Shown: piece after piece, positions 35,878 through 44,008 of the stretch
Layout: every line of letters begins with the position of its first letter
Position numbering within the stretch: position 1 is the stretch's first letter
DNA from: CBDFKK01 sp965248815
Lineage (GTDB): Bacteria; Pseudomonadota; Alphaproteobacteria; SMXP01
NCBI GenBank assembly: GCA_965248815.1
Contig: CBDFKK010000008.1
Span: 1,674,001-1,738,000, forward strand
Length of the DNA: 64,000 nt
Direction: 5' to 3'
Notes under the pieces: generated by a model
What the model was told of the DNA's origin: nothing
The model's database searches: none
The model's input: only the letters and a program-made list of their open reading frames with translations
Translations under genes and position numbers: made by a program

Positions 35878-35910
35878 GTCACAAAAGTGTCACGGAAGTG
35901 TCGTAGGACT
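35878..35910 (+). promoter_or_regulatory. Pho box: three 11-bp direct repeats before pstC
   Basis: GTCACAAAAGT, GTCACGGAAGT and GTCGTAGGACT are consecutive 11-base units, the periodicity at which PhoB dimers bind. A TATATG at 35924-35929 follows about 14 bases later as a -10 element, fitting a promoter where PhoB replaces a -35. This would put pstC and downstream genes under phosphate control. Confidence 0.75.
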
Positions 35911-35998
35911 TTTCTCAGTGCCTTATATGAGATTTCCTCGCCAGCTGGAACAACCGCGTTCGACGGGATAAATTCTATAAGGGGAGTCGGCGAACCTC

Positions 35999-37393
35999 GT
36001 GTCAACGTTGACACTCACAACACTCATCGCGCTCGCATTGTTCGGGTACGTACTCGGACGAATGAAGTCGGCGAAGCTCGCCGTAGGCGCTCCCTATGCA
36101 CTTCATTCACAGCCCGGCTATCACGGCGGCTTTGTCGCTCTTTGGGCCGGACTACCCGCGCTGGCCGTATTTCTCGTTTGGACTTTGCTTGAACCTCAAA
36201 TTATTCGAACGATCGTTTTTAGTGAATTTTCTTCCGAGACCTTGAACCAGCCCAAAGAGCGACTTGAACTTTTCTATCGCGACGTTTTGGCTCTAGCGGA
36301 CAATAACATTGCGAGCCAAGTGACGCCCGAGCACGAACGGGCAGCGGAGAATTATTCCCGTCTAAAATGGTATTCAACTTGGTCGCTATTTGCGGTGATC
36401 ACCAGCCTGGCTGTTGGATGCCTCGCCTATTCCAAGAGCAAGCTTGGCCTAACTCTGCGCGCACGGAATCACGTCGAACGAATAATTTCCGCAGCGCTGA
36501 TTATTTGCTCCATGATCGCGATATTGACAACAATCGGTATCGTCTTATCACTCTTGTTTGAGTCACTGAGATTTTTTTCCCGCGTTTCAATTTTTGAATT
36601 CTTATTTGGACTCCAATGGAGCCCGCAAACCGCATTAAGAGCGGAACAGGTCGGCCAATCGGGGGCGTTCGGTGCAGTTCCTTTGTTTACCGGAACGCTG
36701 CTCATTACTGTCATAGCGATGGTCGTCGCCATTCCTTTGGGTCTGATGTCGGCGATTTATCTTTCAGAATATGCCGCGCCCCGCGTGCGGTCGTACGCTA
36801 AACCATTGCTCGAAATCCTCGCAGGTATTCCCACGGTCGTATACGGATTCTTCGCGCTGCTAACGGTGGCACCATTCGTGCGCAATAACGCCGAGGCCAT
36901 CGCCGCAAATCTCGGATTTGTTATGGAGGTCCCAACGCAAAGTGCGCTCGCTGCGGGCATCGTCATGGGAATTATGATTATTCCTTTCATCTCAAGTCTA
37001 TCTGACGACGTCATCAATGCTGTGCCCCAATCCCTTCGAGACGGCTCCTATGCCATGGGCGCCACGCAATCGGAAACGGTTAAGCAAGTCGTCTTGCCGG
37101 CGGCGTTGCCGGGAATCGTGGGCGCAATTTTGTTGGCGGTCAGCCGCGCCATTGGAGAAACCATGATCGTTGTCATGGCTGCGGGCCGTGCCGCGAATTT
37201 GTCTGCAAATCCATTGGAGGCCGTTACGACGATTACTGTGCAAATTGTCACGCTCTTGACCGGAGACCAAGAATTCGACAGCGCCAAAACCCTTTCCGCT
37301 TTTGCATTGGGGCTTGTGCTGTTCGTGGTGACTCTCTTGTTGAACGTCATTGCACTACGGGTCGTTCAGAGATACCGGGAAAAATATGACTGA
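35999..37393 (+). CDS. pstC: Phosphate ABC transporter permease PstC
   Basis: 464 residues from a GTG with GGGGAG upstream. It is longer than the enterobacterial protein because of an N-terminal extension with extra helices and a loop (YSRLKWYSTWSLFAV), typical of alphaproteobacterial PstC. The C-terminal ABC permease core carries VPLFTGTLLITVIAMVVAIP, GIPTVVYGFFALLTVAPFV and the EAA loop SLRDGSYAMGATQSETVKQV. With PstA it forms the membrane channel for inorganic phosphate. No PstS binding-protein gene is in the cluster. The stop overlaps the start of pstA by eight bases, so translation is coupled. Confidence 0.92.
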   Translation: MSTLTLTTLIALALFGYVLGRMKSAKLAVGAPYALHSQPGYHGGFVALWAGLPALAVFLVWTLLEPQIIRTIVFSEFSSETLNQPKERLELFYRDVLALADNNIASQVTPEHERAAENYSRLKWYSTWSLFAVITSLAVGCLAYSKSKLGLTLRARNHVERIISAALIICSMIAILTTIGIVLSLLFESLRFFSRVSIFEFLFGLQWSPQTALRAEQVGQSGAFGAVPLFTGTLLITVIAMVVAIPLGLMSAIYLSEYAAPRVRSYAKPLLEILAGIPTVVYGFFALLTVAPFVRNNAEAIAANLGFVMEVPTQSALAAGIVMGIMIIPFISSLSDDVINAVPQSLRDGSYAMGATQSETVKQVVLPAALPGIVGAILLAVSRAIGETMIVVMAAGRAANLSANPLEAVTTITVQIVTLLTGDQEFDSAKTLSAFALGLVLFVVTLLLNVIALRVVQRYREKYD

Positions 37394-38696
37394 CGTTGCC
37401 CGCACAAATACAGATAGTGCGGCTCCCTTCGGCGCGGCACGCCGTAAGAGATTGCACAAGCGGTATGCTGCCGAAAGGCGTTTTCGCCTCTATGGCTTGA
37501 CGGCGCTCTGCCTTGCGCTGGCGGCACTCGTAATATTGATGTTTAGCTTCGTGAGCCAAGGTTACACCGCCTTTTGGCAAACCCACATTGAACTCTCGAT
37601 AGAGCTGGACGAAGCCCGTCTTGATCCGAGTGGAAAGCGGGACGAGAAAGTCTTGAGAAGGGCAGGTTATCGTAGTCTGCTGATCGAGGCCTTGCGCACT
37701 CATTTTCCCGAAGTCCAAGATCGGCGAGACGTGCGTGCGCTGTCGGCCATCATATCGTCCGGAGCGGAGACTGATCTGCGCAATGCAGTCGTTGCCGACC
37801 CCTCGTTGCTAGGGCAAAGCATTACGCTGAAGTTTCCTGTATCCGACGACGCGGACATGTTGTTCAAGGGAGTGATTCCGAGAGATGTGCCCGAGTCTGA
37901 CCGCCGCCTGAGCGATCGGCAAATCTTCTGGCTCGATGCCCTAGCCGATCGTGGCCTCATCACTCAAGACTTCAATACGCGGTTGCTAACCGCAGGTGAC
38001 AGCCGTGAACCTGAACTCGCCGGATTGTTTGGGGCGCTCATGGGATCCCTCTATGTCATGCTGATTACTTTGGCTCTTTCGTTTCCTGTTGGCGTGGCGG
38101 CCGCCGTTTACTTGCAGGAATTTGCACCAAAGAATTGGCTGACGGATCTGATTGAAGTCAATATCAACAATTTGGCGGCGGTTCCTTCAATCGTGTTTGG
38201 CCTTTTGGGCTTAGCCGTCTTTCTCAACTTTTTCGGGTTGCCGCGTTCTTCACCTTTAGTCGGCGGATTAGTATTAGCGCTCATGACTATGCCAACCATC
38301 ATCATTGCGGCGCGGGCCTCGTTGATGGCAGTACCCCCATCAATTCGAGAAGCGGCCCGCGGCATTGGCGCCTCTGAAATGCAAACGATATCTCATCACG
38401 TCCTACCCCTGGCTATGCCCGGAATTCTGACCGGGACCATCATTGGCATGTCGCGGGCGCTCGGAGAGAGCGCCCCACTGCTCATGATAGGTATGGTGGC
38501 TTTCGTAGCGGATATTCCTTCGAGCGTTACCTCGCCGGCCACCGCTCTGCCGGTGCAGGTCTTTCTTTGGGCCGCCAGTCCCGAACGGGCTTTTGTCGAA
38601 AAAACCGCCGCCGCAATCATCTTGTTATTGATATTCTTGATCGCTATGAACGCGACGGCGATTTATCTTCGCCGAAAGTTCGAGCGGCGTTGGTAG
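37386..38696 (+). CDS. pstA: Phosphate ABC transporter permease PstA
   Basis: 436 residues from the ATG at 37386, which overlaps the pstC stop. The frame is open a little upstream, but that would extend further into pstC. The N-terminal 190 residues form a long region with one helix and a periplasmic loop (DARLDPSGKRDEKVLRRAGY), typical of long alphaproteobacterial PstA. The permease core follows: VGVAAAVYLQEFAPKNWLTD, AVPSIVFGLLGLAVFLNFF and the EAA loop SIREAARGIGASEMQTISHH. It pairs with PstC as the phosphate channel. Confidence 0.92.
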   Translation: MTDVARTNTDSAAPFGAARRKRLHKRYAAERRFRLYGLTALCLALAALVILMFSFVSQGYTAFWQTHIELSIELDEARLDPSGKRDEKVLRRAGYRSLLIEALRTHFPEVQDRRDVRALSAIISSGAETDLRNAVVADPSLLGQSITLKFPVSDDADMLFKGVIPRDVPESDRRLSDRQIFWLDALADRGLITQDFNTRLLTAGDSREPELAGLFGALMGSLYVMLITLALSFPVGVAAAVYLQEFAPKNWLTDLIEVNINNLAAVPSIVFGLLGLAVFLNFFGLPRSSPLVGGLVLALMTMPTIIIAARASLMAVPPSIREAARGIGASEMQTISHHVLPLAMPGILTGTIIGMSRALGESAPLLMIGMVAFVADIPSSVTSPATALPVQVFLWAASPERAFVEKTAAAIILLLIFLIAMNATAIYLRRKFERRW

Positions 38697-38722
38697 TAAG
38701 AAGAGGTGCCCCAACCTTGGCA

Positions 38723-39541
38723 ATGACAGCAGAACATATTTTCGTGGAAGAAGAGGCGCTCCCCGTTGAAACGCCCCATAGTGTGCAGCACAAATTCACA
38801 GTGCGGGATGTATCGGTGTTCTACGGTGAAAAGCAAGCCCTCTTTGACGTCTCACTCGACGTTCCCGATCGAACGGTGACCGCTTTGATTGGACCCTCCG
38901 GCTGTGGCAAGTCGACATTTTTGCGCGTTCTAAATCGGATGAACGATACAATTGATGGCGCACGCGTTTCAGGCGACATTCGATTAGACGGTCAAGACAT
39001 TTATGATCGAAAAGTCGACCCGGTCTTATTGCGTGCCCAAGTCGGCATGGTGTTTCAAAAACCTAATCCATTTCCAAAATCCATTTTCGACAACATCGCT
39101 TATGGACCGCGCATACACGGACTCGCCGGCCGCAATGCTAACCTTGAAGAGATTGTGGTTTCCAGCCTGGAAAAAGCAGGTCTATTTGAGGAAGTCAAAG
39201 ACCGGTTGCACGATTCCGGCACAAGCCTTTCAGGTGGACAACAACAGCGCCTGTGTATTGCCCGCGCTATTGCCGTCGACCCCCAAGTCATTCTCATGGA
39301 TGAGCCTTGCTCGGCGCTTGACCCAATCGCAACGGCTCGTATCGAGGAATTAATCGACGAGCTCAGGCGAAATTTTTGCATCGTTATTGTGACGCACAAT
39401 ATGCAACAAGCGGCCCGCGTGTCGCAGCGAACCGCTTTCTTCCATTTAGGGCAGTTGATCGAGACCGGTGACACCGAGCAGATTTTCACCAATCCGAAAA
39501 ACCAGCGCACTATGGACTACATTACAGGGCGTTTCGGATAG
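38723..39541 (+). CDS. pstB: Phosphate ABC transporter ATPase PstB
   Basis: 272 residues from the ATG at 38723; an in-frame extension into the end of pstA is unlikely to be native. All ABC ATPase motifs are visible: Walker A GPSGCGKST, Q-loop GMVFQKPNPFPKSIFDN, signature LSGGQQQRLCIARA, Walker B VILMDEPCSALDP and switch His in VTHNMQQAAR. The FQKPNPFPKSI segment is typical of PstB. It powers phosphate import and participates with PhoU in signalling to PhoR. It begins 26 bases after pstA. Confidence 0.94.
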   Translation: MTAEHIFVEEEALPVETPHSVQHKFTVRDVSVFYGEKQALFDVSLDVPDRTVTALIGPSGCGKSTFLRVLNRMNDTIDGARVSGDIRLDGQDIYDRKVDPVLLRAQVGMVFQKPNPFPKSIFDNIAYGPRIHGLAGRNANLEEIVVSSLEKAGLFEEVKDRLHDSGTSLSGGQQQRLCIARAIAVDPQVILMDEPCSALDPIATARIEELIDELRRNFCIVIVTHNMQQAARVSQRTAFFHLGQLIETGDTEQIFTNPKNQRTMDYITGRFG

Positions 39542-39568
39542 ATCTGTAGCCGTACGGAGTGTTTCGCC

Positions 39569-40303
39569 ATGACGACTTCAAAACACGAACACATCGTCAA
39601 GTCATTTGCCGACGAACTTGAATTATTGTCGGCCGATATCGCGCACATGGGCGGACTTGCGGAACAACAGCTGGCGCAAGCCATTGAAGCTGTAGCCCAA
39701 AGGGACAGCGCGCTTGCCGAAAAGACGATTTCCGATGACGCGCGCATCGACGAACTCGAAATACAAATTGAGACTAATGGCATTCGTGTACTCGCCTTGC
39801 GCCAGCCCATGGCTCTAGACCTCAGAGAAGTCGTATCTGCGATCAAAATATCTTCGGATCTGGAGCGCGTCGGCGACTTGTCTAAGAATATCGGCAAGCG
39901 GGCGCTGGTTCTAAACCGAGAAGAACCCGTGCGACTTACCAAAGGCCTAACACATATGGGGCGCATGGCGCTTACGCAGCTCAAAGATGTTCTCGACGCT
40001 TTTTCTGCGCGAAATGCCGAACAGGCAACCGCGGTTTGGCGCCGCGACGAAGAAATCGACGAACTTTATAATTCTCTCTTTCGTGAACTATTGACTTACA
40101 TGATGGAAGATCCGCGTACGATCGGTCTGTGTACGCACCTTCTTTTTGTAGCAAAAAACTTAGAGCGAATTGGCGATCACGCAACGAACATCGCCGAGAT
40201 CGTCTATTACTTGGTCGTTGGCACACGCCTCGATGACGAACGGCCTAAGGGCGATATTACAACTTTGACGCAATACAGTTTGGAAACCAAAGGCGTCAAG
40301 TGA
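39569..40303 (+). CDS. phoU: Phosphate signalling regulator PhoU
   Basis: 244 residues, all helical, in two repeats of a three-helix bundle. Each repeat has a metal-binding-like acidic motif: ARIDELEIQIETNGI in the first and RRDEEIDELYNSLF in the second. HLLFVAKNLERIGDHATNIA is the typical PhoU C-terminal segment. PhoU bridges the Pst transporter and PhoR, holding the kinase off when phosphate is high. It lies 27 bases after pstB and 13 before phoB. Confidence 0.92.
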   Translation: MTTSKHEHIVKSFADELELLSADIAHMGGLAEQQLAQAIEAVAQRDSALAEKTISDDARIDELEIQIETNGIRVLALRQPMALDLREVVSAIKISSDLERVGDLSKNIGKRALVLNREEPVRLTKGLTHMGRMALTQLKDVLDAFSARNAEQATAVWRRDEEIDELYNSLFRELLTYMMEDPRTIGLCTHLLFVAKNLERIGDHATNIAEIVYYLVVGTRLDDERPKGDITTLTQYSLETKGVK

Positions 40304-40316
40304 CACAGGACTTCGA

Positions 40317-41027
40317 ATGATGCTTGCCAAACCCTTGATTTTGGTTGTCGAGGATGAAGAGGCGATTCTGACACTGCTTGAATACAACCTTGAACAAGAG
40401 GGCTACGAGGTGAAGTTAGCCCGCGAGGGCGAGGAAGCAATGTTGCTGATCGATGAGCAAGTCCCGGATTTGGTCCTGCTCGATTGGATGTTGCCCAAGC
40501 TGTCGGGCATCGAGGTTTGCCGCAGACTGCGCGGCCGAGCAGAGACCCGCAACATTCCGATCATCATGCTGACGGCGCGAGGGGAAGAGTCCGACCGGAT
40601 AAGAGGCTTGGACACGGGCGCCGACGATTACATTACCAAGCCGTTCTTAACCTCCGAGCTGCTCGCGCGCATTCGTGCCGTCCTCAGGCGCATTCGGCCC
40701 GGCTTGGCAGAAGACATCGTAACGTATGGCGAAATCTTGCTTGACCGTGCATCTCACCGGGTCAAACGGGGTAGCCGCGATGTTCATTTGGGACCTACGG
40801 AATTCAAGCTTCTCAACCATTTGATCGAACATCCCGGTCGCGTGTTCAGCCGCGAACAACTGCTTAATGCGGTTTGGGGAACAAATATTTACGTCGAAGA
40901 GCGTACCGTCGACGTTCATATCGGCCGGTTGCGCAAAGCGCTAAACCAGAACGGCGAAGAAGATCCCATCAGAACGGTGCGTGCTGCAGGATATTCATTA
41001 GACGAAAGCTTTGGCGTCGGCGCATAG
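40317..41027 (+). CDS. phoB: Phosphate-regulon response regulator PhoB
   Basis: 236 residues. The receiver domain has the acidic pair VEDEEAI, phospho-acceptor Asp56 (DLVLLDWMLPKLSGIE), Thr in IIMLTARGEE and Lys in DDYITKPFLTSELLAR. The OmpR/PhoB winged-helix output domain follows (LGPTEFKLLNHLIEHPGRVF, VDVHIGRLRKAL). It binds Pho boxes such as that at 35878-35910. It ends the phoR-pstCAB-phoU-phoB cluster, converging on gcrA. Confidence 0.94.
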   Translation: MMLAKPLILVVEDEEAILTLLEYNLEQEGYEVKLAREGEEAMLLIDEQVPDLVLLDWMLPKLSGIEVCRRLRGRAETRNIPIIMLTARGEESDRIRGLDTGADDYITKPFLTSELLARIRAVLRRIRPGLAEDIVTYGEILLDRASHRVKRGSRDVHLGPTEFKLLNHLIEHPGRVFSREQLLNAVWGTNIYVEERTVDVHIGRLRKALNQNGEEDPIRTVRAAGYSLDESFGVGA

Positions 41028-41052
41028 GCAAAGCGCCGAAGCGCAGCCAAAA

Positions 41053-41077
41053 TCGCGCGCCGCAGAACAGCGCGCGA
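41053..41077 (-). terminator. Hairpin terminator candidate for gcrA
   Basis: TCGCGCGC and GCGCGCGA form an 8-bp perfect stem around a nine-base loop. Read on the minus strand it is followed by TTTT, placing it as the terminator of gcrA 19 bases after that gene's stop. On the plus strand only CTT follows. Confidence 0.6.
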
Positions 41078-41095
41078 CTTAAGAGCTGACTATCT

Positions 41096-41572
41096 CTAAC
41101 CCGCCGCCCGCCGAATGGGCGGTAGAGACGGGTTCTTGTTCGCACGCTTGCGATCGCGACGCGAGGTTGACGCCTGATAGGCCACGCGCGTATGGGCATC
41201 GCAATAGGGCCCAGATTGCGCCGCGCTGCGACCGCAGAAATGAAAACTATCAGTGCCGGGATGGCCGATCGGCCACTTGCACATGCGCTCTTTGATCGTG
41301 AGCACAGTGGCATAGTTGCCGTCTTCCAGCTTCTCTTCTTCAATGACCTCCGGCTCAATTATGACCGGCTTGGGCATCGGTTTACGCCGCGCGGAAATTC
41401 GCGGTCGTTCTTGGCGCGCCGGCGTGGCGCGACCCGACAATCCCAATCGGTGCACTTTCCCGATGACGGCATTGCGCGTGACATCACCAAGTGTCCGCGC
41501 GATTTGACTCGCACTTAGGCCTTCCGCCCAGAGCTTTGAAAGCATCTCGACGCGTTCTTCTGTCCAAGCCAT
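41096..41572 (-). CDS. gcrA: Cell-cycle regulator GcrA
   Basis: 158 residues from the ATG at 41572. The N-terminus MAWTEERVEMLSKLWAEGLS, then SQIARTLGDVTRNAVIGKVH, is the GcrA helix-turn-helix domain, and KERMCKWPIGHPG followed by FCGRSAAQSGPYCDAHTRVA is the conserved C-terminal Cys-rich segment that contacts sigma-70. GcrA is restricted to alphaproteobacteria and activates promoters carrying CcrM-methylated GANTC sites. An upstream extension to 41728 has no family similarity. GGGGAGCG precedes the start. A GATTC lies at 41578-41582, between ribosome site and start, and another at 41761-41765. Confidence 0.95.
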   Translation of the reverse strand: MAWTEERVEMLSKLWAEGLSASQIARTLGDVTRNAVIGKVHRLGLSGRATPARQERPRISARRKPMPKPVIIEPEVIEEEKLEDGNYATVLTIKERMCKWPIGHPGTDSFHFCGRSAAQSGPYCDAHTRVAYQASTSRRDRKRANKNPSLPPIRRAAG

Positions 41573-41853
41573 GGCAGGATTCGCTCCCCTTTGCTGATTT
41601 TGCTTAAGTCCGCCGCAACAAGTGGCCCTACCCACACCCAACGGGCAGGTACAACCACAACCTCCTGAGTCCTTATATAGGACACCAGATATCGTAGACG
41701 GTCTTGCGAGAAATACAAGATGGTCCATTAACTATTTTTTAAGGCGAGTTATTGCCGGCGGATTCCCGACACGTGCCCTTTGGTTTCGACTTGCTGCTCA
41801 AGTCCGGGTGGCCTATCTGTGCGAGGGGCGGCGAACCAAGAAAGCAGGGACAC
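41573..41853. promoter_or_regulatory. Divergent region between gcrA and the ABC-2 permease gene, with two GANTC sites
   Basis: Contains GATTC at 41578-41582 and 41761-41765, the recognition sequence for the CcrM methylase. Since GcrA acts with methylated GANTC, these could allow methylation-state control of gcrA or of the permease gene. GANTC is short and can occur by chance. Confidence 0.4.
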
Positions 41854-42663
41854 ATGACAAGCGACACATATTTGGCAGTCGGCGAGCGCCGCTTCGGGAC
41901 GGTCAATTGGCTGGGGGTTTGGACGCTCTATCTCAAGGAGGTGCAGCGCTTTATCAAAGTCGGCACACAGACGGTGGCGGCGCCCGTCGTTTCGACACTG
42001 CTTTTTCTGTTTATTTTTGACGTCGCGATCGGCGACATACGCGGCCCTGTCAACGGAATTGAATTCACTCAATTTTTGGCGCCGGGCTTGGTCATGATGG
42101 CCATCCTCACCAACGCATTCGCCAATTCCTCGTCCTCTTTGTTGATGGCCAAAATGCAAGGAACGCTCGTCGATGTGCTCATGCCGCCGCTCTCTCCCTG
42201 GGAGCTGATGGTCGGCTATGTCATGGGCGCTGCAACCCGGGGCCTCCTCGTTGCGGTCGTCACGGCGATCGCAATGCTTACGTTCGTATCCCACAACGTC
42301 CAACATTGGTGGGCGGTCGTCTTCTTTGCCATTTCCGCATCCCTTCTGATGTCGCAAATCGGGGTACTTGCTGGAATTTGGGCCGACAAATTCGACCATA
42401 TGTCCGCCATTACGAATTTCATCGTCACGCCTTTGATCTTTTTGTCCGGAACGTTTTACTCCGTGACCCGCCTTCCCGAGCCCTTTTTTATCTTTAGCCA
42501 GTTCAACCCGGTTTTTTACCTAATCGACGGCTTTCGCTACGGCATGATCGGCCAGGCCGACGGCTCGGTGGCGATGGGCGCGGGCATTACGATTTTTCTC
42601 AACGTGGTCATGGCAGTGGCCTGCTACCGGGTATTCAAGTCGGGTTACAAGCTCAAAACGTGA
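41854..42663 (+). CDS. ABC-2 type transporter permease
   Basis: 269 residues from the ATG at 41854 (GCAGGGA upstream); the frame is open earlier but without similarity. About six helices are predicted. The family pattern is clear: YLKEVQRFIKVGTQTVAAPV at the N-terminus, FLAPGLVMMAILTNAFANSS, PLSPWELMVGYVMGAATRG, and LIFLSGTFYSVTRLPEPF before the last helix. ABC-2 permeases export polysaccharides, drugs or lipids, with a separate ATPase. No ATPase gene is adjacent, so the partner must lie elsewhere. It is divergent from gcrA. Confidence 0.85.
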   Translation: MTSDTYLAVGERRFGTVNWLGVWTLYLKEVQRFIKVGTQTVAAPVVSTLLFLFIFDVAIGDIRGPVNGIEFTQFLAPGLVMMAILTNAFANSSSSLLMAKMQGTLVDVLMPPLSPWELMVGYVMGAATRGLLVAVVTAIAMLTFVSHNVQHWWAVVFFAISASLLMSQIGVLAGIWADKFDHMSAITNFIVTPLIFLSGTFYSVTRLPEPFFIFSQFNPVFYLIDGFRYGMIGQADGSVAMGAGITIFLNVVMAVACYRVFKSGYKLKT

Positions 42664-42718
42664 GCCGCCGGGGTCATTGACTCCACCGGTGCGGGCAACG
42701 ATACTCACGCTCTTTGGT

Positions 42719-42742
42719 GCCGCCCGTGTTCATGTGGGCGGC
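42719..42742 (+). terminator. Hairpin downstream of the ABC-2 permease gene
   Basis: GCCGCCC and GGGCGGC form a perfect 7-bp stem around a ten-base loop, followed by TTCATTTGTT. It lies 56 bases after the permease stop and 65 before argD, so it may end the permease transcript. The T tract is interrupted, so confidence is moderate. Confidence 0.5.
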
Positions 42743-42806
42743 TTCATTTGTTCCAGACTTTGACGTGAAACAAACTTGGCGGTCAAACCGTTAAGGAGCA
42801 GAGCCC

Positions 42807-43985
42807 GTGACCCCGCCCCTGATGCCAACTTACGCAAGAGCTGAGCTCGCGTTCGCGCGCGGAGAAGGGCCTTATCTCTTTACCGAAGACGGCGAACAAT
42901 TCCTCGACTTTGGCGCCGGACTGGCGGTGGCTGCGCTGGGCCACACCCACCCCCGCTTAATCAGTGCCCTGACGGAACAAGCCTCGAAGCTCTGGCATAC
43001 ATCTAATATGTATCGCATTCCGGACCAGGAGCGGTTGGCACAACGGCTGATCGAAAACAGTTTCGCGGATCAGGTCTTCTTTACGAACTCCGGAGCTGAA
43101 GCGGTCGAATGTTCAATCAAGACGGCCCGCAAGTACCACGCTGCCAAGGGCGCGCCGGAACGCTATCGCCTGATTACGTTTGCCGGGGCGTTTCATGGCC
43201 GCACGCTCGCGACGATTGCCGCCGGAGGGCAAGAGAAACATTTGGAAGGCTTTGGCCCACCGGTCGAAGGCTTTGACGAAGTCGAGTTCGGCGACGCCGA
43301 TGCGGCGGCGGCGGCCATCACAGATGAGACCGCAGGAATTCTTCTTGAGCCGATCCAAGGCGAAGGCGGCGTCAATATTCCGCCTGACGGGTTCTTGCGC
43401 GATTTGCGCCAGCTCTGCGACGAACATGGGATTCTGCTGATCCTTGACGAAGTGCAAACGGGCCTTGGCCGTACCGGAAAACTCTTCGCCCACGAATGGA
43501 GCGGGATTTCACCTGATATCACTGCCATCGCGAAGGCGCTTGGTAGTGGATTTCCAATGGGCGCATGTTTAGCCACGCAAGAGGCCGCTCAAGGCATGAT
43601 CGCCGGTAGTCACGGCTCGACGTTTGGCGGCAACCCTCTCGCCATGGCAGTCGGCAACGCGGTGCTCGACGTCATATTGGAACCGGGCTTTTTGGAGAAT
43701 GTGTCGCGCGTGGCCGGACGCCTCAATCAAGGCTTGGCCAAGGTGCAAGAGCATTACCCGTCCGTGATTGAAGATATAAAAGGCGTCGGCCTGATGATCG
43801 GACTCAAGTGCGGCGTTGAGAACCGCGCCCTCGTCAAAGCTTTGATCAATCAAGGTCTATTGTCTGTGGCCGCCGGCGGTAATGTCGTGCGTTTTCTGCC
43901 GCCGCTCATTATCGATGAATCCCATGCGGAAGAGGCCGTGCAGCGTCTTGAACGCGCTTGCGCTGAGCTTACGCAAAGCAGCTAA
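42807..43985 (+). CDS. argD: Acetylornithine aminotransferase ArgD
   Basis: 392 residues from a GTG with AAGGAGCAGAGCCC upstream. Class III PLP aminotransferase: cofactor-phosphate contacts in NSGAEAVEC, FAGAFHGRTLATIAA, Asp214 in LILDEVQTGLGRTG and the Schiff-base Lys243 in DITAIAKALGSGFPMGA. ArgD converts N-acetylglutamate semialdehyde to N-acetylornithine with glutamate as donor. It is followed 23 bases later by argF and then hslO, an arrangement common in alphaproteobacteria; argE is on the opposite strand 2.6 kb away. Confidence 0.94.
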   Translation: MTPPLMPTYARAELAFARGEGPYLFTEDGEQFLDFGAGLAVAALGHTHPRLISALTEQASKLWHTSNMYRIPDQERLAQRLIENSFADQVFFTNSGAEAVECSIKTARKYHAAKGAPERYRLITFAGAFHGRTLATIAAGGQEKHLEGFGPPVEGFDEVEFGDADAAAAAITDETAGILLEPIQGEGGVNIPPDGFLRDLRQLCDEHGILLILDEVQTGLGRTGKLFAHEWSGISPDITAIAKALGSGFPMGACLATQEAAQGMIAGSHGSTFGGNPLAMAVGNAVLDVILEPGFLENVSRVAGRLNQGLAKVQEHYPSVIEDIKGVGLMIGLKCGVENRALVKALINQGLLSVAAGGNVVRFLPPLIIDESHAEEAVQRLERACAELTQSS

Positions 43986-44008
43986 CAAACCAGATTGGAG
44001 TGTGGCCG

